DNA from: Novosphingobium sp. PP1Y
Lineage (GTDB): Bacteria; Pseudomonadota; Alphaproteobacteria; Sphingomonadales; Sphingomonadaceae
Assembly: GCF_000253255.1 (NCBI RefSeq)
Contig: NC_015580.1
Span: forward strand, 1 to 64,000
DNA: 64,000 nucleotides
Reading direction: 5' to 3'
Below the pieces are notes generated by a model that had not been told where the DNA came from, searched no databases, and saw only the letters and a list, made by a program, of their open reading frames with translations. Shown in pieces: positions 59,360 to 64,000 of the stretch (position 1 is its first letter; every line of letters begins with the position of its first letter). The translations under genes were made by a program, and so were the position numbers.

Positions 59360-60310
59360 ATGGCAGCAGATCCTTATACCATTCTAGGCGTTTCGCGCGG
59401 GGCGAGCGAGAAGGACATCAAGTCCGCATATCGCAAGCTTGCGAAGGAGTTTCATCCCGACGCCAACAAGGACAATCCGAAGGCCGCAGACCGCTTCAGC
59501 CAGGTCACCGCGGCTTATGACCTGCTTTCCGACAAGGCCAAGCGCGCGCAGTTCGATCGCGGTGAGATCGATGCCGACGGCAATCCGACGATGGGCGGCT
59601 TCGGCGGCCCGGGCGGTGGTTTCGGCGGCGGACCGGGCGGCCAGCGCGGTTTCGGCGGAGGCTTCGGCAGCAACGACGGCATTGACCTCGAAGACCTGTT
59701 CGGCGGGATCTTCGGGGGTGGCGGCCCACGCGGCGGCGCCGGCGGTATGGGCGGCATGGGAGGAATGGGCGGAGGTCGCGGGCGGGCGCCGCGCGGTGCC
59801 AACGTGTCCTACCGGCTTTCCGTTTCGCTGACCGACGCGGCCGAACGCAAGGACCAGCGCATTACCCTTTCCGATGGCAAGACCATCGACCTCAAGCTGC
59901 CCGCCGGAGTCGAGGAAGGCACGCAGATGCGCCTTGCCGGCAAGGGCGAGCAGGGGCCGGGTGGCCCCGGCGATGCGACCGTGACGGTGCATATCCAGCA
60001 TCACCCGTTCTTCCACCGCGACGGCGACGACTTGCGGATCGATCTGCCGATCACGCTCGACGAGGCCATCGCCGGAGCCAAGGTCAAGGCACCGACGGCA
60101 TCGGGCGCGGTCATGCTCTCGATTCCACCCGGGGTCAGCTCCGGCAAGGTCCTGCGTCTCAAGGGCAAGGGTTTCAGCCGCAAGGACGGTTCGCGCGGGG
60201 ATCAGCTCATCACGCTCGAGATCGTACTGCCGGAAAACGACAGCGACCTTGCCAAGCGGCTGGAGGGCTGGCGCGACACCCGTGACGTGCGCGGCAAACT
60301 TGGCGTGTGA
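59360..60310 (+). CDS. DnaJ-type co-chaperone (CbpA-like, no zinc finger)
   Basis: A 316-residue J-domain protein: residues 5-70 with the HPD motif at 32-34, a Gly/Phe then Gly/Met-rich linker (about 75-140) with repeats of GGFGGGPGG and GGMGGMGG, and the DnaJ C-terminal substrate-binding domains. There is no CxxCxGxG zinc centre, so it is of the DjlB/CbpA class, a DnaK co-chaperone. A yihY-like gene follows 24 bases later. Confidence 0.92.
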   Translation: MAADPYTILGVSRGASEKDIKSAYRKLAKEFHPDANKDNPKAADRFSQVTAAYDLLSDKAKRAQFDRGEIDADGNPTMGGFGGPGGGFGGGPGGQRGFGGGFGSNDGIDLEDLFGGIFGGGGPRGGAGGMGGMGGMGGGRGRAPRGANVSYRLSVSLTDAAERKDQRITLSDGKTIDLKLPAGVEEGTQMRLAGKGEQGPGGPGDATVTVHIQHHPFFHRDGDDLRIDLPITLDEAIAGAKVKAPTASGAVMLSIPPGVSSGKVLRLKGKGFSRKDGSRGDQLITLEIVLPENDSDLAKRLEGWRDTRDVRGKLGV

Positions 60311-60334
60311 CGGCCCAGGACCTATGACTGCCCG

Positions 60335-61366
60335 GTGCAGGTCGAACAGCCTATAGAACAGGATGACCCGCTGGACCGGGTCATGGCGGACCTCTCGCCA
60401 GAGTCCCGGCGGCGCGAGGCGCTGCGACGGCGTGACCGGATCAAGGATGAGCTGCGGCGCCGGGCCGGGCCGGGCTCGCGCTTTTTCGCCGTCCTGCGCA
60501 GGGTTTTGTCGGGGGCGTGGCACGACGGCTTCATCCACGCCGGCAACCTTGCCTACATGACCCTGCTGGCACTGTTTCCCTTCTTCATCGCCCTGGCCGC
60601 CATTTTCTCGGCGCTCGGCGAGCAGGCCCGGCTCGACGCTTCGATCGATGCCCTGCTGATCGCGGTGCCGCCGCGCGTGGCCGAAGTGATCGACCCGGTC
60701 GCGCGCGACGTCGTGGCGGCCCGGCACGGCTGGCTGCTCTGGGTCGGCGGGCTGTTCGGCCTGTGGACCGCGACCAGCCTGATCGAGACGATCCGCGACA
60801 TTCTCCACCGCGCCTACGGCATGGCAAAGGACAGGGCCTTCTGGCGCTATCGCCTGTTTTCCACCGGTCTGATTTTCGGATCGGTGATCCTGCTGCTGGT
60901 TTCGCTGTCATCGCAGGTCCTGATCGGGGCGATCGAGGAAGTCCTGCTTGTGCTGTTTCCCCGCCTCGATTCGGTGATCGACCAGATCATGGTCTCGCGC
61001 ACGATCTCGACTGCCACGCTATTCGGTTCAATTTACACGCTTTTCTACCTGCTGACGCCGCGGGCCTACCAGCGCGGGATCTATCCCAAGTGGCCCGGCG
61101 CCGCGCTCGTTACCATCTGGTGGCTGCTGGTCGTCTGGTTGCTCCCGCAGGTGTTGCGCAATTTCTTCGTTTACGATCTGACGTACGGAAGTCTCGCCGG
61201 AGTGATGATCGCGCTTTTCTTTTTCTGGCTTGTCGGACTAGGGATGGTCGTGGGCGCCGAACTCAATGCGGCGCTCGCGGAATCGCCGGAAGAGCGCGAA
61301 TTGCTCAGGCGGGCGCGGGCGTCCTCGGCCCAGGACGATAACGAAGTACAGGATGAACACGAATGA
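60335..61366 (+). CDS. YihY/BrkB family membrane protein
   Basis: A 343-residue integral membrane protein with six hydrophobic helices between about 70 and 310: AGNLAYMTLLALFPFFIALAAIFS, GGLFGLWTATSLIETIRDILHRAYG and the family motif YQRGIYPKWPGAALVTIWWLLVVW. Start GTG at 60335 is assumed; no strong ribosome site is seen and ATG at 60383 is possible. Function is uncertain despite old names such as ribonuclease BN. Its stop overlaps the fabI start by four bases. Confidence 0.88.
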   Translation: MQVEQPIEQDDPLDRVMADLSPESRRREALRRRDRIKDELRRRAGPGSRFFAVLRRVLSGAWHDGFIHAGNLAYMTLLALFPFFIALAAIFSALGEQARLDASIDALLIAVPPRVAEVIDPVARDVVAARHGWLLWVGGLFGLWTATSLIETIRDILHRAYGMAKDRAFWRYRLFSTGLIFGSVILLLVSLSSQVLIGAIEEVLLVLFPRLDSVIDQIMVSRTISTATLFGSIYTLFYLLTPRAYQRGIYPKWPGAALVTIWWLLVVWLLPQVLRNFFVYDLTYGSLAGVMIALFFFWLVGLGMVVGAELNAALAESPEERELLRRARASSAQDDNEVQDEHE

Positions 61367-62166
61367 CCGGTCTGATGCAGGGGAAACGCGGCCTGATCAT
61401 GGGCCTAGCCAATGACAAGTCGCTGGCCTGGGGCATTGCCAGGAAGCTGCATGAACACGGCGCCGAGCTGGCCTTCTCCTATCAGGGGGAAGCACTCGCC
61501 AAGCGCGTGAAGCCTCTGGCTGAAAGCCTTGGCAGCGATTTTCTCGTCGAATGCGACGTGGCGAACATGGAAGCGGTCGATGTGTGCTTCGACCAGATCC
61601 GTGAGCGCTGGGACACGATTGACTTCATCGTCCACGCCATTGGCTTTTCGGACAAGAGCGAGCTGCGCGGCAAGTACGTCGATACCAGCCTCGAAAACTT
61701 CCTGATGACGATGAACATTTCCGCCTACAGCCTCGTCGCGGTGACGAAGCGGGCGATGGAAATGATGCCGAATGGCGGCTCGATCCTGACGCTGACCTAT
61801 TACGGCGCGGAAAAGGTCGTGCCGCACTACAACGTCATGGGCGTGGCCAAGGCCGCTCTCGAGACTTCGGTGCAGTACCTTGCCAACGATCTCGGCCCGC
61901 AGAACATCCGAGTCAATGCGATCTCGGCCGGTCCGATCAAGACGCTGGCTGCCAGCGGCATCGGCGATTTCCGCTACATCCTGAAGTGGAACGAGCTGAA
62001 CTCGCCGCTGCGCCGTAACGTCACGATCGAGGACGTCGGCGGTTCGGGCCTCTATTTCCTCTCGGACCTCTCCTCGGGCGTGACCGGCGAGACGCACCAT
62101 GTCGATGCCGGCTACCACGTCGTGGGCATGAAGCAGGAAGATGCTCCCGACATTGCCCTGACCTGA
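61363..62166 (+). CDS. fabI: Enoyl-[acyl-carrier-protein] reductase FabI
   Basis: NADH-dependent last reduction of the fatty acid elongation cycle. The 267-residue SDR has GKRGLIMGLANDKSLAWGIA at the start and the Y-x6-K type catalytic set in YYGAEKVVPHYNVMGVAKAALE. NAISAGPIKTLAASGIGDF is the substrate loop that contacts triclosan-type inhibitors in FabI. The ATG overlaps the yihY-like stop and a strong terminator follows. Confidence 0.96.
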   Translation: MTGLMQGKRGLIMGLANDKSLAWGIARKLHEHGAELAFSYQGEALAKRVKPLAESLGSDFLVECDVANMEAVDVCFDQIRERWDTIDFIVHAIGFSDKSELRGKYVDTSLENFLMTMNISAYSLVAVTKRAMEMMPNGGSILTLTYYGAEKVVPHYNVMGVAKAALETSVQYLANDLGPQNIRVNAISAGPIKTLAASGIGDFRYILKWNELNSPLRRNVTIEDVGGSGLYFLSDLSSGVTGETHHVDAGYHVVGMKQEDAPDIALT

Positions 62167-62200
62167 GTTTCGGGCAAGATCGGAACGCGAACCGAAAAGT

Positions 62201-62230
62201 AAAAAGGCCGGGAGCGATCCCGGCCTTTTT
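62201..62230. terminator. Bidirectional terminator after fabI
   Basis: A 13-bp perfect stem AAAAAGGCCGGGA/TCCCGGCCTTTTT with GCGA tetraloop. T tracts occur on both strands, so it can end fabI and the convergent exported-protein gene. Confidence 0.92.
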
Positions 62231-62275
62231 CATGTTCGACGCCGCAGCCCGCCGCGAAAGGCGGACCGGCCGCGC

Positions 62276-62872
62276 TTACTTGTCTTCGGATTCATCAACC
62301 GGCGTGGCAATGGTCGCGGTGCCGCTCTTGTCTTCGGCGGCGTCGGTTTCTGCCTGCTGGCGCTGCTTCTGCTCGAGATAGGCCTTTTCGGCCGCCTCGA
62401 CCCGCTTCTGCTGCGCGGCCGCTTCGGCATCGATGGTCGAGAGCCGCTTGGCGCGTTCTTGTGCGATCAGTTCGCTGAATTTCACGTCGGAGGCGTTGGC
62501 CTTCTCGGCATAGGCCTGGTCGATCAGCTTCTGGGTGCAGCCTAGCGCGCCACCGCCGCCGACCGGAGAGCAGCTCATCGTGCCGAACGCGCCGACCGTT
62601 TCGTAGGCTTCCACCCGGTTGGTCCAGGCTTCGGACTTGGGCGAATCCACACCGCGCAGAGGTTCGGGAATGCGGTAGCGTTCCGCTTCGGCCTTGCGCG
62701 CGCAGACGGTGATCTCGTTGCCCGACGATTCGGGGCAGGGATCGTCGCCGAAGACGATGACCTGGTTGACTTTCTCGCCATCGTCCTCTTGCGCGGTGGC
62801 AGGAGCGGCTGCGAAAGTCAGGCCCGCGGAAAGGGCGGCGAGGGCTGCGGCGGCAGTCAGGAGGCGGGCCAT
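62276..62872 (-). CDS. Exported protein of unknown function
   Basis: A 198-residue protein with a signal peptide ending ATAQ (about 28). The mature protein has two Cys motifs (DPCPESSGNEITVCARK and TMSCSPVGGGGALGCTQK), an ERYRIPEPLRG segment and a C-terminal Glu/Gln/Lys-rich helix (about 130-175). I recognise the RIPEPLRG-type motif from sphingomonad exported proteins but no function. Likely periplasmic. Confidence 0.72.
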   Translation of the reverse strand: MARLLTAAAALAALSAGLTFAAAPATAQEDDGEKVNQVIVFGDDPCPESSGNEITVCARKAEAERYRIPEPLRGVDSPKSEAWTNRVEAYETVGAFGTMSCSPVGGGGALGCTQKLIDQAYAEKANASDVKFSELIAQERAKRLSTIDAEAAAQQKRVEAAEKAYLEQKQRQQAETDAAEDKSGTATIATPVDESEDK

Positions 62873-62992
62873 CGGTTATGCTCCATGCATCGGATTGATC
62901 GTTATCGGTCAGGATATAGGCCAGACCGGCCTTGAACGGTAGGTGAAGCCAGGAAGAAAGCCCTGACGCGGATCAATTTCTCCTGCGAAGCG

Positions 62993-63517
62993 TCAGATGC
63001 GCTCGGACAGCTTGATGGCCGCGCGGCAGCCCAGCCGGATAGCGTTGAACAACAGGGGATAGGCGGGCGCCTGCTCGGCCCCGGCGGCCAGTGCGGCGTC
63101 GCGATGCTCGCGCTCGTCATCGCGGAATTCGCGGATCGTCTCTCGCAGTTCAGTGTCGTCGTCGCCTTCCAGCTCTTCGAGTTGCTGGGTGTAGTGGCGG
63201 TCGATCTCGGTTTCGATTGCGGCGGTGCAGGCCATCGCGGCCTTGGGGCCCAGCAGTGCGGTTGCCGCGCCCAGCGCATAACCGGCGACGGACCACACCG
63301 GCTGGAGCAGGGTGGGGCGCACGCCTCGCTCGGCGATCATCGCATCGAAGCGGGCGCGGTGATCGGCTTCCTGCTCGGCCATGCCGGCGATCTCGCTCGA
63401 ATGCTCAGCGCGGGTACCCATGACCGCGAGCTGGCCTGCGTAGATGCGCGTGGCGCCATATTCGCCGGCCTGATCGACCCTGAGGATCCGGGCGTTGCGT
63501 TCCGATTTCGCGTCCAT
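62993..63517 (-). CDS. coq7: Demethoxyubiquinone hydroxylase family protein Coq7
   Basis: Di-iron monooxygenase for the penultimate step of ubiquinone synthesis. The 174-residue protein has the four-helix ligand motifs EYGATRIYAGQ, EQEADHRARF (ExxH) and DDEREHRDAA (ExxH), with an ETEIDRHY helix between. The ATG at 63517 is chosen over a TTG four codons upstream. 22 bases separate it from the dsbB-like gene on the same strand. Confidence 0.93.
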   Translation of the reverse strand: MDAKSERNARILRVDQAGEYGATRIYAGQLAVMGTRAEHSSEIAGMAEQEADHRARFDAMIAERGVRPTLLQPVWSVAGYALGAATALLGPKAAMACTAAIETEIDRHYTQQLEELEGDDDTELRETIREFRDDEREHRDAALAAGAEQAPAYPLLFNAIRLGCRAAIKLSERI

Positions 63518-63539
63518 GCCTGTGTCCAAACCTTGTGCC

Positions 63540-64000
63540 TTATACCTTTTCGGGCGCCGTAAGCTGCACTTTGCCGTTCATCGCGATCAGCGCGAAGACA
63601 AGCAGGGCCCCGCCGGTGGAAATGAGGAAATTCCAGCCCGCCAGCGAAATGCCCCACAGGTCCCAGGGCGCCACGTCGCAGCGGATCACCGGGGCCTTCA
63701 TGATCGCGGCAAGGGGATCGCCGCCGCCGTCGAACACGCTGGCGGTGCAGGCGGTGACGCCATGCCACCAGCCATATTCGACTCCGGCGTGAAAGCCGCC
63801 GATCAGGCCTGAAACGAGCACTGCCAGCGCGGCGATCGCCACCAGCGGCGCGACCGGTCGCCAGAAAAAGGCAAGCAGGGCGAACGGTATCGCGATCATG
63901 TGCGGATAGCGTTGCCACCAGCACATCTCGCAAGGGTAGAGGCCGAAGCCGTACTGGCTGAGGTAGGCGCCGCCCAGCAAAGCCAGCGGAATGGAGAGCG
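63540..64000 (-). CDS. Disulfide bond formation protein B (DsbB), 5' end cut by window
   Basis: The reading frame runs off the window edge; at least 153 residues are visible. It has four hydrophobic helices, the quinone-proximal CxxC in GLYPCEMCWWQRYPH, and a second Cys pair (TACTASVF and VIRCD) in the periplasmic loop, as in DsbB. DsbB reoxidises DsbA using ubiquinone, fitting the coq7 neighbour. The true start is outside the window. Confidence 0.92.
   Translation of the reverse strand, partial: LSIPLALLGGAYLSQYGFGLYPCEMCWWQRYPHMIAIPFALLAFFWRPVAPLVAIAALAVLVSGLIGGFHAGVEYGWWHGVTACTASVFDGGGDPLAAIMKAPVIRCDVAPWDLWGISLAGWNFLISTGGALLVFALIAMNGKVQLTAPEKV

Noticed and set aside
59590..59775. Short repeated GGC-rich units as a possible CRISPR or tandem repeat element
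   Set aside because: They encode the Gly/Phe and Gly/Met linker of the DnaJ-type protein in frame and lack spacers.

Overview
The window is a contiguous stretch of a GC-rich (roughly 64 percent by eye) alphaproteobacterial chromosome. It looks like a sphingomonad (Sphingomonadales, Novosphingobium/Sphingobium-like). Evidence: the hemE-hemJ-rho ... mnmE-mnmG-rsmG-parA-parB gene order next to a candidate oriC, Caulobacter-type cell-cycle factors (TrcR/DUF1013, SciP/DUF1153), GANTC (CcrM-type) sites, the Asp-type HemB, and many small exported proteins of unknown function. The taxonomic call is inference; no rRNA or tRNA gene is present to confirm it. I see no transposase, integrase, phage gene, CRISPR array or tRNA.

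Layout. 1-339: candidate replication origin with DnaA-box-like sites, six GANTC sites and an AT-rich tract, abutting hemE. 340-7782: hemE, hemJ, rho, a TerC/YjbE membrane protein, then three minus-strand metabolic genes (quinone reductase-like, glutamate-synthase-like, dienelactone hydrolase) and a small DUF6489-like gene, lying between rho and mnmE. 7827-13415: tRNA modification and segregation block mnmE, mnmG, rsmG, parA, parB; the last four are joined by 4-nt stop/start overlaps, and four parS-type palindromes lie inside or between these genes. 13530-22815: envelope proteins, free-Met-R-sulfoxide reductase, sorbosone dehydrogenase-like protein, DUF815 ATPase, TsaC/Sua5, and a minus-strand carD / fdxA / S4 protein / SUV3-like helicase group.

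22982-30480: M23 peptidase, hemB, GNAT, a fused membrane/spermidine-synthase protein, gamma-carbonic anhydrase, DUF167, DUF1275 and a group II truncated haemoglobin, followed by a fifth parS-like site near 30.5 kb. 30661-37859: clpA with DUF1192, quinone reductase, GST, trcR and an acyl-CoA ligase. 37912-39472: bactofilin with an overlapping membrane-anchored M23 peptidase (BacA/LmdC-like pair). 39767-42846: proA-nadD-rsfS-rlmH operon. 42853-47133: small membrane protein plus CysQ-like phosphatase, sucC without sucD, and etfB-etfA. 47215-53714: GNAT, DUF445 and a two-gene RND efflux system whose pump carries an extra hydrophobic insert. 54015-54649: sciP with a small gene of unknown function. 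54786-64000: mnmA, a divergent pair made of a small membrane protein and a beta-lactamase-fold lipoprotein that has lost its catalytic residues, a CDF transporter, pdxH, a DnaJ-type co-chaperone, a YihY/BrkB protein, fabI, an exported protein, coq7 and a dsbB-like gene cut by the window edge.

Functionally this is mostly core genome: origin, segregation and cell-cycle control (oriC, parABS, TrcR, SciP, bactofilin/M23), haem synthesis (hemE, hemJ, hemB), tRNA and ribosome maturation (mnmE, mnmG, rsmG, tsaC, mnmA, rsfS, rlmH) and central redox metabolism (sucC, etfBA, fdxA, coq7). The most unusual items are the degenerate serine hydrolase and its divergent partner, the enlarged RND pump with its repeat-rich promoter region, the unknown gene translationally close to sciP, and the origin/parS architecture itself.
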